The notes: a model not told the origin generated them from the sequence alone. Numbered from the stretch's first letter, positions 27,079 to 36,465 are shown. The stretch: DNA of 64,000 bases from Enorma phocaeensis (GCF_016901575.1 NZ_JACJKQ010000004.1:105648-169647), one strand, 5' to 3'. Translations and numbers: made by a program.

Positions 27079-28320
27079 ATGAATGACGTCTATCCAAAAG
27101 ACGCCCGCTATGTGCTCGAGGCGTTTGTCCTCGACAACGGGGAGCTCGAGCTCTTTGACCTTGGAACAAGCCCCATCTATCGTCGCGCGTTCACGCTCAC
27201 GGTCTACGCGCTGCTGCCCATGGTAAGAAACACCCACACGGGCCTTTCGAACATCGACCCCGCCATCCTGGAGGCCGCGCGCGGGATGGGCAGCACCCGC
27301 TGGCAGACGCTCGTGCGCGTCAAGCTGCCGCTGGCGCTGCCCGTCATCATGAGCGGCATCCGCAGCATGGCGACGATGACCATTGCGCTCGCGGGCATCG
27401 CGTCGTTTATCGGTGCAGGCGGCCTGGGCGTGGCCATCTACCGCGGCATCACCACCAACAACGCCGCCATGACCATTGCGGGCAGCCTCCTCATCGCGGC
27501 GCTTGCGCTCATCGTTGACCTCGTGCTGGGCGTGATCGATCGCCGTATGCAGATGAGAAGTACCCAGGCGCGCCGACACAACCGCATCGCGGCCGTCGCC
27601 GCTCTCGCCGCGCGCGCCGTCGTCGCCGCCCTCGCGCTCGCGCCCGCGCCGTCCGCCGGAACCATCCGCGTGGCCACCAAGCCCATGACCGAGCAGTACG
27701 TCATGGGCGAGGCGCTCGACATCCTCATCGAGCAGGACACCGACCTTGACGTCGAGCTCACGCAGGGCGTGGGGGGCGGCATCGCCAACATCATGCCCGC
27801 CATGGAGGCCGGGGAGTTCGACCTCTACCCCGAGTACACCGGCACCACCTGGAACGAGGGCCTCGGCGAGACCGGCGTCTACACCGAGGACCAGTTCGCA
27901 ACGCTCGCCCAGCGCTACCAGGACGACTTTGACATGAGCTGGGTGGGCATGTACGGGTTCAACAACACCTACGGGCTCGTGGTGCGCCGCGAGGTCGCTG
28001 AGCGCTACGACCTCAAGACATACTCCGACCTGGCCGCCGTCGCACCCGAGCTCACCTTTGGCGCGGAGTACGACTTCTTCGAGCGCGAGGACGGCTACGA
28101 CGCGCTCTGCGAGACCTACGGCCTCTCCTTCGGCAGCACCATGGACCTGGACATCGGCCTCAAGTACCAGGCGCTCGACCAGGACCAGATCGACGTCATG
28201 GTTATCTTTACCACCGACGGCCAGCTCTCGACCGCCGACGCGGCGGTCCTCGAGGACGACCAGGGCTTCTTCCCGTCCTACCTCTGCGGCAACATCGTGC
28301 GCAACGAGGCGCACGAGTAA
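27079..28320 (+). CDS. Osmoprotectant ABC transporter permease-binding protein fusion, N terminus disrupted
   Basis: From about 27180 the frame matches the second half of an OpuCB/ProW-type permease (YALLPMVRNTHTGL, the EAA loop AARGMGSTRWQTLVRVKLPLA, IASFIGAGGLG), then a membrane segment and a substrate-binding domain of the OpuCC type (IRVATKPMTEQYVMGEALD, GEFDLYPEYTGTTW). Such fusions transport glycine betaine, choline or carnitine. The first three membrane segments of the permease are lacking; the 35 residues before 27180 (from ATG 27079) are unrelated. The ATPase gene follows in the usual place, so this is an operon damaged at its start. Activity is doubtful. Confidence 0.7.
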   Translation: MNDVYPKDARYVLEAFVLDNGELELFDLGTSPIYRRAFTLTVYALLPMVRNTHTGLSNIDPAILEAARGMGSTRWQTLVRVKLPLALPVIMSGIRSMATMTIALAGIASFIGAGGLGVAIYRGITTNNAAMTIAGSLLIAALALIVDLVLGVIDRRMQMRSTQARRHNRIAAVAALAARAVVAALALAPAPSAGTIRVATKPMTEQYVMGEALDILIEQDTDLDVELTQGVGGGIANIMPAMEAGEFDLYPEYTGTTWNEGLGETGVYTEDQFATLAQRYQDDFDMSWVGMYGFNNTYGLVVRREVAERYDLKTYSDLAAVAPELTFGAEYDFFEREDGYDALCETYGLSFGSTMDLDIGLKYQALDQDQIDVMVIFTTDGQLSTADAAVLEDDQGFFPSYLCGNIVRNEAHE

Positions 28321-28416
28321 CTCCGTGGCGACGTCTCCGCGCGGCCCCGCTTCCCACGGGCGCGCGGGCCCGTCGCCAGAACAGGATGCGTCACATCATG
28401 ACAGAAGGGAAAAGCC

Positions 28417-29220
28417 GTGGACACAGTCATCGAATTCAAGGACGTATGCAAGGCCTACGGGGAGCACATCGTACTCGACCACCTCGACATGAAGGTCGAG
28501 CAGGGAGCGTTCGTGACGATCGTCGGCGCCTCGAGAGGCGGCAAGACAACAGCGCTCAAGATGGTGAACAGCCTCATCTCCCCCGATTCCGGCAAGGTGC
28601 TCGTGAACGGAGAGGACGTGGCAGAGAAGGACCTCGTTGAGCTCAGGCGCTCGATCGGATACGCAATCCAGGGCAGCATGCTCTTTCCGCACCGCACGGT
28701 GGAGCAAAACATCGCCTACGTGCCGAGCCTGCTCAATCGCCGCGACCACGGGCGCACCGCTGCCGCCGTGGAAAAATGGATGGGGATCGTAGGGCTCGAC
28801 GCCGCGCTCAAGAGCCGCTATCCCGATGAGCTCACGGGCGGGCAGGCGCAGCGCGTGGGCATCGCGCGGGCGCTTGCCGCCTCGCCAGAGATCTTGCTCA
28901 TGGACGAGCCGTTTGGAGCGGTGGACGAGATTACGCGCTCCCAGCTGCAAGAGGAGATCGCCCGCATCCATCGTGAGACCGGCATCACCGTGCTCTTTGT
29001 GACGCACGACATCTCGGAGGCACTGAAGCTTGGCACGCGCGTCTTGGTGCTCGACGGCGGCCGCATCCAGCAATATGCCGCGCCCGCCGAGCTGCTGCGC
29101 GCACCGGCGACCGACTTCGTGCGCCGCCTCGTCGCGCAGGAGCGACGCCTCTGCCAGCTGCCCGACGACCAGCTTGCCGACTGCGAGTTCAGCGGGGCAG
29201 CAAGCGTGCACGTAGCATAG
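28417..29220 (+). CDS. Osmoprotectant ABC transporter ATP-binding protein (OpuCA-like)
   Basis: A 267-residue ABC ATPase: Walker A VGASRGGKTT (the usual P-S-G is A-S-R here), Q loop YAIQGSMLFPHRTVEQNI, signature LTGGQAQRVGIARAL, Walker B ILLMDEPFGAVD and switch His in FVTHDISEA. The QGSMLFPH loop and the DEPFGAVDEITR stretch are typical of the glycine-betaine branch. There are no CBS domains. It starts with GTG at 28417 after AGAAGGG, 96 bases after the permease fusion gene. If that gene is dead, this ATPase is without a partner in the window. Confidence 0.85.
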   Translation: MDTVIEFKDVCKAYGEHIVLDHLDMKVEQGAFVTIVGASRGGKTTALKMVNSLISPDSGKVLVNGEDVAEKDLVELRRSIGYAIQGSMLFPHRTVEQNIAYVPSLLNRRDHGRTAAAVEKWMGIVGLDAALKSRYPDELTGGQAQRVGIARALAASPEILLMDEPFGAVDEITRSQLQEEIARIHRETGITVLFVTHDISEALKLGTRVLVLDGGRIQQYAAPAELLRAPATDFVRRLVAQERRLCQLPDDQLADCEFSGAASVHVA

Positions 29221-29261
29221 CGAGACGCCGAATCGTCCCGACATGCCGCAGGAGGTCGAAT

Positions 29262-30152
29262 ATGAATCGAGCACAGCTCATCGTGAGCGACGCCTGCATC
29301 GGCTGCGGCCGATGCATCAACGTATGTCCAGGCGGCATCCTTCATATGGGCGCAGATGGCAAGCCGTGCATCCAAGACTTTGACGAGTTTGGATGGAACG
29401 GCTGCTGGCAATGCCAGCACTGTCTTGCCGTCTGCCCGAAAGCCGCCGTGAGCGTGCTGGGCAGACGCCCCGAAGACAGCATGCCCATGCCAGACCCTAC
29501 CACGGCTGAACCGGTCATGGACGCGCTCGTCGCCGGACGCCGGTCCTGTCGGAGATATCTGCACAGGGACGTTCCCCGCGAAACGATCGACGAGATGCTC
29601 GAGCTGCTCGCCAACGCCCCCAACGGAGGCAACAAGCAGCTCGTGGAGTATACGCTTGTGGACAGCGCGGAGACGATGGATCGCCTCCGGGCCCTCGCCC
29701 GCGCCGAAATGGAGCGTCTGGCGGACGAGGGCATCTATCCAGAAGGCTACGACGAGCAGAGCTACGGCGACCTCAAGCGCTGGGAGAAGGCGGTGCGCCC
29801 CGACATGCTCTTCTGCGGCGCGCCGCACATCCTCATCCCCCACGCCCCGCTTGGCCACGGCGAGCCCGTGCAAGACGTCATCATCGCGGGGACGCACTTC
29901 GAGCTGCTCTGCACCTCGCGCGGGCTCGGTGCCGTCATGATGACCTTTCCCTTGGACGTTCTCGCGCTCATGCCGAACGTCCGCACGCTCCTCGGGCTTC
30001 CTGAGGACCACTATGTGGGCATGATCGCGGGATTTGGCTATCCCCAAATCCCCTATGCGCGCACCACGCAGCGCCGCATCGATGAGGGGCGCATCCATCG
30101 GCTTTCCCCCGCTTGGTCCAACCTTCCCATAGCCCTCCCCGGGCGCTCATAG
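29262..30152 (+). CDS. Nitroreductase-family protein with N-terminal ferredoxin domain
   Basis: A 296-residue flavoprotein. Residues 10-60 hold two 4Fe-4S motifs, CIGCGRCINVCPGGIL and CWQCQHCLAVCPKAAV. The rest is an FMN-binding nitroreductase fold with RRSCRRYLHRDVPRE and LANAPNGGNKQ, and GLGAVMM near the C terminus. Proteins with this plan are common in anaerobes and probably reduce substrates with electrons from the Fe-S clusters. ATG 29262 follows GGAGG. No partner gene is adjacent. Confidence 0.88.
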   Translation: MNRAQLIVSDACIGCGRCINVCPGGILHMGADGKPCIQDFDEFGWNGCWQCQHCLAVCPKAAVSVLGRRPEDSMPMPDPTTAEPVMDALVAGRRSCRRYLHRDVPRETIDEMLELLANAPNGGNKQLVEYTLVDSAETMDRLRALARAEMERLADEGIYPEGYDEQSYGDLKRWEKAVRPDMLFCGAPHILIPHAPLGHGEPVQDVIIAGTHFELLCTSRGLGAVMMTFPLDVLALMPNVRTLLGLPEDHYVGMIAGFGYPQIPYARTTQRRIDEGRIHRLSPAWSNLPIALPGRS

Positions 30153-30271
30153 GGACCACGAAAACTGGAGAAGCCTCGCAAATTGAGAAACATTCATAAC
30201 GCACCTCAATTGACCGAAGTTTTATGCATAGCATATTCATATAGAAAGACAAAAAATCGAAAGACAGGCCT

Positions 30272-30431
30272 AATCTGTGCAAAAAGTCGTTTTGTCGGTC
30301 GCCAAAGCCGCCTACCGGCGACCGACAAAGAGATTATTTGCACACAGAGGTCCCTCCATGTTCAAAAAGTCGACTTATCGGTCATGCATACACGCCCAAC
30401 TCGACCGACAAATCGACTTTTTGCACAGATT
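30272..30431. repeat. Nested palindromic element, 18-bp perfect outer arms
   Basis: Outer arms 30272-30289 and 30414-30431 are exact reverse complements. Inside lie two further hairpins: about 30275-30303 with 30318-30347, and 30362-30383 with 30402-30421, each an imperfect copy of the same unit containing GTGCAAAAAGTCG and GTCGGTC. The 160-bp element is AT-rich and non-coding. The full 30153-30644 spacer contains no gene. It resembles a MITE built from an inverted duplicate. Confidence 0.75.
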
Positions 30432-30644
30432 GGGGCCCTTTGTCGAATTATTTGCGCCAGCAGCCGATTTGAACGAGGCATCCCGTACGAATAACCCGCG
30501 AGACATTGCGCACTCGGCGCGGTGCGTCGGGCCTGCGGCATGACGGGTCAAACTCGCGACGCGGTGCGCCTGGTCCGCAGTGCGCAGGAGTCACGGCATT
30601 ACAATACGAGAGACGCCTGGGCCATCGCACCAAAGGAGCAGCGC

Positions 30645-31358
30645 ATGTCCATCGATATCACCTCTGACCTGGCAGCCCTTGCCGACCCGGCGTACCAAGC
30701 CTTTCAGGCAAAGCTCGTCCCCACGGTTGACCCGGCGCGCATTCTCGGCGTGCGAACCCCCGCCCTGAGGCGGTATGCGCGCTCCCTCGCGCGATCTCAT
30801 CCCGACGAAGCCCGCGCGTTCCTCGAGAACCCGACGCACGACCTCTATGAGGAGATGAACCTCCACGCCGAGCTCATCGGAATCATGTCGCGCACGCCAC
30901 AAGAAGCCTTTGAGCTGCTCGACCCCTTTTTGCCGTACGTGGACAACTGGGCGACCTGCGACCTCATTCGCGTCCCGGCATTCCAGCACGATCTCCCGGC
31001 GGTCCTGGACCGCATAACCGCATGGACCGCCGCGACGGGACCGCACGGCGAGTATGTCGTTCGCTTCGGCGTCGTGCAGCTGATGGAGCTCTTCCTCGGC
31101 GATGCCTTTGACCCCGTCCAGCTTGAGATCGTCGCGCGGATAGACCGCGGCGAGTACTACATCAACATGGCACGCGCCTGGTATTTCTCATGTGCGCTCA
31201 TCAAGCAGCCTTCCTCGACGCTGCCCCTCTTCGAGGCGCGCCCGCCCCGCCTCGACGCCTGGACCCACAACAAGGCCCTTCAGAAGGCGCGTGAGAGCCG
31301 GCGCGTTTCGCCTGAACAGAAAGCGCGTCTGCAGGAGCTCAAGATAAAAGGCGCCTGA
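30645..31358 (+). CDS. DNA alkylation repair (AlkD-like) HEAT-repeat protein
   Basis: A 237-residue helical-repeat protein. It has the family features ILGVRTPALRRYARSL near the start, EEMNLHAELIGIM, LPYVDNWATCDLI with the conserved Asp-Trp-Asp-like core and RFGVVQLMELFL, and it ends with NKALQKARESRRVSPEQK. AlkD homologues are DNA glycosylases that remove alkylated bases without base flipping; many relatives are uncharacterised. ATG 30645 follows AAAGGAG. It is a single gene. Confidence 0.85.
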   Translation: MSIDITSDLAALADPAYQAFQAKLVPTVDPARILGVRTPALRRYARSLARSHPDEARAFLENPTHDLYEEMNLHAELIGIMSRTPQEAFELLDPFLPYVDNWATCDLIRVPAFQHDLPAVLDRITAWTAATGPHGEYVVRFGVVQLMELFLGDAFDPVQLEIVARIDRGEYYINMARAWYFSCALIKQPSSTLPLFEARPPRLDAWTHNKALQKARESRRVSPEQKARLQELKIKGA

Positions 31359-31469
31359 AACGCGCCCGTCGCCGGATGAACCCCGGGCCTCCCTCGACAG
31401 ACCGCGCCCATGAGGCCCGGTCGGGGTATAACCCAACTAAGCGTACAACCTTGGGTGGGAGGAGTGGCC

Positions 31470-31943
31470 ATGTTGTTCAAAAACGTGCTTGTCCCCTACG
31501 ACGAATCGGAGCACGCGGTCAGCGCGCTGCACGTTGCGCTGGGGATGGTCGGCGACGACGCGGAGGCGCAGGTGCACGTTGTCACCGTGGTGTCCATCGG
31601 GGCGATTCCCGGCCCCTCCATCGACAGCGACAGCTTTGGAGACCCGCTTTCCAGCACCACCCCGCTCGAATATGACAGCGTCATGGGAGCGCTGCTCCAC
31701 CGCGTCCGCGCCGACATGGAGGGCATGATCAACGACGCAAAAGACGGGGCTTCCTGCAAGATCGTCTCCACGGCCATCATCGCGGGGTCTCCTGTGGAAG
31801 GAATCGCCGAGTACGTGACCAACCATGACATCGATTTGGTCGTCATGGGGCGCCGTGGGCTGGGAGCGCTTCGCGGCATGCTGGGAAGCGTGAGCTTTGG
31901 CGTCCTGCGCTCGGTCGACGTGCCGGTGCTCACCGTGAAATAA
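31470..31943 (+). CDS. Universal stress protein (UspA family)
   Basis: A 157-residue Usp with the N-terminal strand MLFKNVLVPYDESEHAVSAL and the C-terminal ATP-binding motif VMGRRGLGALRGMLGSVS, followed by VLRSVDVPVLTVK. The G-2X-G-9X-G(S/T) pattern implies nucleotide binding. ATG 31470 follows GGGAGGAG. It is monocistronic and ends at the terminator at 32024-32053. Confidence 0.93.
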   Translation: MLFKNVLVPYDESEHAVSALHVALGMVGDDAEAQVHVVTVVSIGAIPGPSIDSDSFGDPLSSTTPLEYDSVMGALLHRVRADMEGMINDAKDGASCKIVSTAIIAGSPVEGIAEYVTNHDIDLVVMGRRGLGALRGMLGSVSFGVLRSVDVPVLTVK

Positions 31944-32023
31944 CGGGCGCGCGAAACCTTGGCCTGCCCTTGACTCGAACACTTGATGCTGCCGGGCAAC
32001 GGCCACCCCATGTGTGAGATATG

Positions 32024-32053
32024 ACGAGGGGGGTCCGCAAGGACCCCCCTCGT
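32024..32053. terminator. Strong hairpin terminator
   Basis: A 13-bp perfect stem ACGAGGGGGGTCC / GGACCCCCCTCGT with a four-base loop, between the convergent universal stress and MFS genes. It can serve both. Confidence 0.75.
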
Positions 32054-32091
32054 ATAGCGCATGATGACTCTCGGAGTGCAACGCCCAGCGA

Positions 32092-33270
32092 CTACGCCCG
32101 GGCCGCCGGGAAAGCCCGCTTGCCCATGGTCGCGCAGCACGCAATGAATGCCAAGACAGCGATGACACCGCCCACAAGGCCCACCTGGCCAATGCCGATC
32201 GAATCGGTCACCATGCCCCCAAGCCAGGTGCCGCAGCCGATTCCCAAGTTGAACAGGCCCGAGAAGATCGACATGGCAACGGCGGACGCATCGGGAGGGG
32301 TCACGCGGATGATCTCCGCCTGGAAGGCGACGTTGAACGCCGTGGCGCTCAGACCCCAGATGAAGCAGACCCCGAACGCCGCCATGGGGGCGATGCCCGT
32401 CACGGCCATCAGCAGCAACGCCAATGCAAGGCCCGCCAGCATGACGCGTGAGAACGATGTCCGATGTCCGTCGTAGAGACGCGAAAACAGCAGGCTGCCC
32501 ACGATGCCCGCGCAGCCGAATGCCATGAGCGCCGCGGTGATGGTGCCATCGGCAAGACCGGCGACCTGTTGCAAGAACGGCTCGACGTAGCTGTATCCGG
32601 TGTAGTATCCCGTCGCCGCCAGAATCGTTACCGCGTAGATCGCCATGAGCGAGCGATTGCGCAGCAGCGTCGGCATCTGCGCAAGCGTAAACGGCTCACC
32701 CTTCTCCAGACGTGGCATGACCGCGGCCATGAGCAGCAGCACGCACAGGGCGACCGCCCCCACGCAAGCAAACGTCATGCGCCAGCCAACCGACAGCCCG
32801 ATGACGCGGCCGAGCGGCATGCCGAAAATCATCGCCACCGAGGAGCCCGTCACCACCATGCTCATAGCCGTGGCTGCATGGCGGTCGTCGGCGACGCGGG
32901 TCGCCAGAGGCGAGGCGATAGACCAAAACACCGCGTGCGCCGCGGCGACCAGCAGACGCGCGACAACTAGCAACGGGAAGGTCGGCGCCACCGCAGAGGC
33001 TGCCTGACCAGCTAAGAACAGACCGATTACCAGCAGCAGGAGCGTGCGCATGGGCAGCCGGGAGCCCCACATCATAAGCGGAAGCGACAGCAGCATCACC
33101 GCCCATGCATAGATGGAAATCATCATGCCGGCCTGCGCCTCGCTGAGCCTGAACGAACCAGCGATGTCGGTCAGCAGCCCCACCGGCATGAACTCCGAGG
33201 TGTTGAACATGAAGGCGGCAAAGGCAAGCCCCACCAGGGGCAGCCACATCCCCAGATTCGGTCGCGACAA
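32092..33270 (-). CDS. MFS sugar/drug efflux transporter, DHA1 family (SotB/AraJ-like)
   Basis: A 392-residue, 12-segment MFS protein. FMFNTSEFMPVGLLTDIAGS is the sugar-efflux-type first segment, motif A is MMWGSRLPMRTLL, and RLLVAAAHAVFWSIASPLA lies in segment 4. These proteins export sugars or drugs. The frame starts with TTG at 33270; ATG 33249 is the alternative but has no spaced ribosome site. It follows the deformylase-like gene by three bases and is probably co-transcribed. Confidence 0.88.
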   Translation of the reverse strand: MSRPNLGMWLPLVGLAFAAFMFNTSEFMPVGLLTDIAGSFRLSEAQAGMMISIYAWAVMLLSLPLMMWGSRLPMRTLLLLVIGLFLAGQAASAVAPTFPLLVVARLLVAAAHAVFWSIASPLATRVADDRHAATAMSMVVTGSSVAMIFGMPLGRVIGLSVGWRMTFACVGAVALCVLLLMAAVMPRLEKGEPFTLAQMPTLLRNRSLMAIYAVTILAATGYYTGYSYVEPFLQQVAGLADGTITAALMAFGCAGIVGSLLFSRLYDGHRTSFSRVMLAGLALALLLMAVTGIAPMAAFGVCFIWGLSATAFNVAFQAEIIRVTPPDASAVAMSIFSGLFNLGIGCGTWLGGMVTDSIGIGQVGLVGGVIAVLAFIACCATMGKRAFPAARA

Positions 33271-33273
33271 AAG

Positions 33274-33690
33274 CTACACCAGCTTGCCCGCAAGATGGTC
33301 GAGACCGTGCTGGACGATCTCGGCGGTCCAACCAGACAGCTGCTTGGTCCTCCTCACAAGGTTGCCGTTCGAAAGCACCTGATAGGAGACGCGAATCATC
33401 TTGAAGCGCTTGACCTGGCTGGGCTCCTCGCGAGAGACGCACCCCTCAACCGCCTCGTAGGGCTGGATGGAAGCGACCATCTTGGGGTTGAACATCACCC
33501 AGATGCGGCCAGCGTCCTCGTAGGCGATGACGGCCTTCGTGGAGCCGATCTGGTTGGCGGCCAGGCAGACGCAGTCGTCGAGCGACTCCATGGTGTCGCG
33601 CAAGTCCTGGCCGACCTCGGCATCCTCGACCGTCGCGGGCTCCGCCGGCTTGCTCAGAAACTCTTCGTCCTTCACGATCTCTTTGATCAT
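33274..33690 (-). CDS. Peptide-deformylase-like protein with altered catalytic motif
   Basis: A 138-residue protein with the peptide deformylase fold: motif 1 CVCLAANQIGS, motif 2 EGCVSREEP with the metal-binding Cys, motif 3 IVQHGLDHLAGKLV. In active deformylases motif 3 is HExDH; here the Glu that acts as general acid/base is Gly, while both His and the Cys that bind metal remain. It probably binds metal but cannot work by the standard mechanism. Length is shorter than def (about 165). ATG 33690 follows GAGGGG. It is upstream of an MFS gene in a likely operon. A second, normal def elsewhere is assumed. Confidence 0.8.
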   Translation of the reverse strand: MIKEIVKDEEFLSKPAEPATVEDAEVGQDLRDTMESLDDCVCLAANQIGSTKAVIAYEDAGRIWVMFNPKMVASIQPYEAVEGCVSREEPSQVKRFKMIRVSYQVLSNGNLVRRTKQLSGWTAEIVQHGLDHLAGKLV

Positions 33691-33921
33691 GGTCTTCCCC
33701 TCTTGGTTCGAAACGCGGGTACACGATGAAGCGGCGCCGACATGCGCCGGCACCGCCTGACATACGGGGATATGCTATCAGGTCGTCCGCGCGACGCGGC
33801 CGAGAGCGCGCGCCTCCGCGAAAAGACGCAACAAGCTGCAAGGAACGTCGCTGAAGGCAAGACGCCCCATCGCTGGGCCCATGTCCGGACGCCGGCGGGC
33901 AGGCCCTTCGCGAGGGCCCCG

Positions 33922-36465
33922 TCACCCCAGCTCTTCGGCGATGTATCGGCCCGTCACGCTGGCAGGGCACGACGCCACCTCTTCGGGGGTTCCGGCAACC
34001 ACCACGCGCCCGCCCGCGTCGCCGCCTCCCGGCCCCATGTCCACCACATAGTCGGCGTTGGCGATCATGTCCAGGTCGTGCTCAATCACCACAACGGTCG
34101 CGCCGTTATCAATGAGGCGCTGCAAGACGCCTAGAAGCACCTCGACGTCGAGCGGATGCAATCCGATCGTGGGCTCGTCGAACACAAACAGCGCGTCCTC
34201 TTGGTTGCGCGTGAGCTCGCTTGCCAGCTTGAGTCGCTGCGCCTCGCCGCCCGAAAGGGCCGGCGTCGCCTCGCCCAAGGTGAGATACCCCAGCCCCAAG
34301 TCAGATAGGACCGCAAGCTTCGCCTTGGCCGAGCGCAGCGTGGTCGACTCGAGCACATCCCGCGCCTGGTCGACCGTATACGACAGAAGCTCGGGCAGGC
34401 TCACATCGCCGCCAAGACGGATCTCCGCCGCCGCGCCGCCGTATCGCGAGCCGCCGCAATCGGGGCACGGGATGTCGACGTCCGGCAAGAACTGCACGTC
34501 AAGCGATATCTGACCCGTTCCGTCACAGGTGGGACAGCGCAGCGAGCCCGTGTTATACGAGAAGGAGCCTGCCTTGAGGCCGCGCTCCTTCGCCTCGGGC
34601 AGCTTGGCAAAGGCGCGGCGAAGGTCGTCCAGCACGCCCGAGTAGGTCGCCACCGTCGAGCGCACGTTTGCCCCGATCGGCGTCGCGTCGATGAGGCTCG
34701 CCCGCCGAATCCCGCCAGCATCAATCGCGCGCACGTGCGAGGGAAGCCGCTCCCCCGCCGACGCCGCCTTCAACGCCGGAATAAGACTCTCGAGCACCAG
34801 CGTCGTCTTGCCAGAACCCGACACGCCCGTAACCGCGGTGAGCCTTCCGCGCGGAATCCTGACCTCAAGAGGCTTGACCGTATGTATGGCATCGGTCTCA
34901 AGGAGCACCGAGCCCTGCGCGAACAGCTCGCCAGACGTCGCCCGCCCGCGCGTGCGGATGCGCCGTTCGCCCGAAAGAAACGGCCCGATGCGCGTCTCTG
35001 GCGCCGCTTCGACCTCGGCGACGGTGCCCTGGGCGATGATCCGCCCGCCATCGGCACCCGAGCCGGGACCGATTTCGACCAGGTGGTCCGCGTGACGCAG
35101 CACCCGCACGTCATGGTCGACCAGCACCACCGAGTTGCCGTCGTCCAGAAGGTCGTCCACCACGCCCAGCAGGCCCTCGACATTGGACGGATGCAAGCCG
35201 ATTGAAGGCTCGTCCAACACGTAGAGCACGCCGCACGTGCGATTGCGCACGGCTCGGGCAAGCTGCACGCGCTGCCGCTCGCCGGTGGAGAGCGTCGACG
35301 AGGCGCGGTCGAGGCTCAAGTATCCGAGCCCCAGCTGCTGCAGGCGCTCGATGGGCTCGGACATCTCGGCCACGATGGTTTTCGCCATGGGCTCAAGGTC
35401 GGCCGGCATGAGCGCCGGAACGCCAGGCGCCCAAGAGGCCAGCTCGTCCAGAGTCATCGCCGTCGCGTCGGCAAGCGTCATACAATCGATCAGGGGTCCG
35501 CGGGCGGCTGCGGAAAGACGCGTTCCGCCGCAATCGGGGCACACCTCCTCGCGCAGGAACTTCGAGACACGCGCAAGCCCCTTCTCGTCTTTGGCCTTGG
35601 CGAGCGCGTTTTCCACCGTGTAGACGGCGTTGAAATAGGTGAAGTCGAGCTCGGCGAAATTGTCGCCCTTCTTGGCATGGTAGAGAATGTGCTTCTTCTC
35701 GGCCGGGCCATGAAAGACGATATCGCGCTCGGCGGGCGTGAGCTCGCAAAACGGCACGTCGGTGCGCACGCCCATCTCGCGCGCGACCTGCTTCATGAGG
35801 TCCCACATGAGCGTGTTCCACGGCGCCACCGCGCCCTCGTCGATGGAAAGCGACTCGTCCGGAACAAGAGACGCCTCGTCGACCGTGCGCACGATACCTG
35901 TGCCCCCGCAGGTTGGGCAGGCACCCGCGCTGTTGAAGGCGAGCTCCTCGGCGCCGGGGCCCCGAAACTCCGCGCCGCATTCAGGACAGACAAGCGGCCG
36001 TTCAAGCGCCACGTTCATGCTCGGAGGAACATGCGCCCCACAACGGGGACACCGGTGACTCCCCAGGCGCGAAAAGAGGAGACGCAGATAATTGAGCAGC
36101 TCGGTCGAGGTTCCGAAGGTCGAGTGAACGCTGGGAATGCCCGGACGCTGGCGCAAGGCGAGCGCAGCCGGGACATGGCGCACCTCGTCCACCGTGGCGC
36201 GCGCCGTCTGGCTGATGCGGCGACGCGTATAGGTTGAAAGCGCATCCAGATAGCGCCGGCTCCCCTCGGCGTAGAGCGTTCCGAGCGCAAGCGAGCTCTT
36301 GCCCGACCCCGACACGCCCGCAATGCCCACGAGCTGGCCCAGCGGTATGTCGACGTCGATGCTCTTGAGATTGTGAACGCGCGCGCCTCGCACTTGAATC
36401 ACGGAGGGACGTGGACGCCCGTCCGCGCGTTCCACCGAGCCAGCTGTTTTCACCTGCTGCTTCAT
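33922..36465 (-). CDS. UvrA-like excinuclease ATPase paralogue (class II, drug-resistance type)
   Basis: An 847-residue ATPase of the UvrA family with tandem ABC domains: Walker A GVSGSGKSSLALGTLYAEG and GVSGSGKTTLV, signatures STGERQRVQLARA and SGGEAQRLKLASE, Walker B VLDEPSIGLHP and VFDEPTIGLHP, zinc-binding CPRCG...CPECG and CPTCDGTG...CPDCGGSRY. The UvrB-binding domain of classical UvrA (about 940 residues) is shortened, as in UvrA2/DrrC proteins linked to resistance to DNA-binding drugs. ATG 36465 follows GAGGTG. No uvrB or uvrC is near, so this is probably an accessory copy. Confidence 0.88.
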   Translation of the reverse strand: MKQQVKTAGSVERADGRPRPSVIQVRGARVHNLKSIDVDIPLGQLVGIAGVSGSGKSSLALGTLYAEGSRRYLDALSTYTRRRISQTARATVDEVRHVPAALALRQRPGIPSVHSTFGTSTELLNYLRLLFSRLGSHRCPRCGAHVPPSMNVALERPLVCPECGAEFRGPGAEELAFNSAGACPTCGGTGIVRTVDEASLVPDESLSIDEGAVAPWNTLMWDLMKQVAREMGVRTDVPFCELTPAERDIVFHGPAEKKHILYHAKKGDNFAELDFTYFNAVYTVENALAKAKDEKGLARVSKFLREEVCPDCGGTRLSAAARGPLIDCMTLADATAMTLDELASWAPGVPALMPADLEPMAKTIVAEMSEPIERLQQLGLGYLSLDRASSTLSTGERQRVQLARAVRNRTCGVLYVLDEPSIGLHPSNVEGLLGVVDDLLDDGNSVVLVDHDVRVLRHADHLVEIGPGSGADGGRIIAQGTVAEVEAAPETRIGPFLSGERRIRTRGRATSGELFAQGSVLLETDAIHTVKPLEVRIPRGRLTAVTGVSGSGKTTLVLESLIPALKAASAGERLPSHVRAIDAGGIRRASLIDATPIGANVRSTVATYSGVLDDLRRAFAKLPEAKERGLKAGSFSYNTGSLRCPTCDGTGQISLDVQFLPDVDIPCPDCGGSRYGGAAAEIRLGGDVSLPELLSYTVDQARDVLESTTLRSAKAKLAVLSDLGLGYLTLGEATPALSGGEAQRLKLASELTRNQEDALFVFDEPTIGLHPLDVEVLLGVLQRLIDNGATVVVIEHDLDMIANADYVVDMGPGGGDAGGRVVVAGTPEEVASCPASVTGRYIAEELG

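Noticed and set aside
26119..28314. A very long open frame on the minus strand across the osmoprotectant transporter genes
   Set aside because: It is antisense to clear transporter motifs from 27180 on and only its part below 27043 has protein similarity (aldo/keto reductase). GC-rich third positions keep such frames open.
33922..36465. Canonical uvrA
   Set aside because: Shorter than housekeeping UvrA, with a reduced UvrB-binding region and no uvrB/uvrC nearby; called a paralogue.
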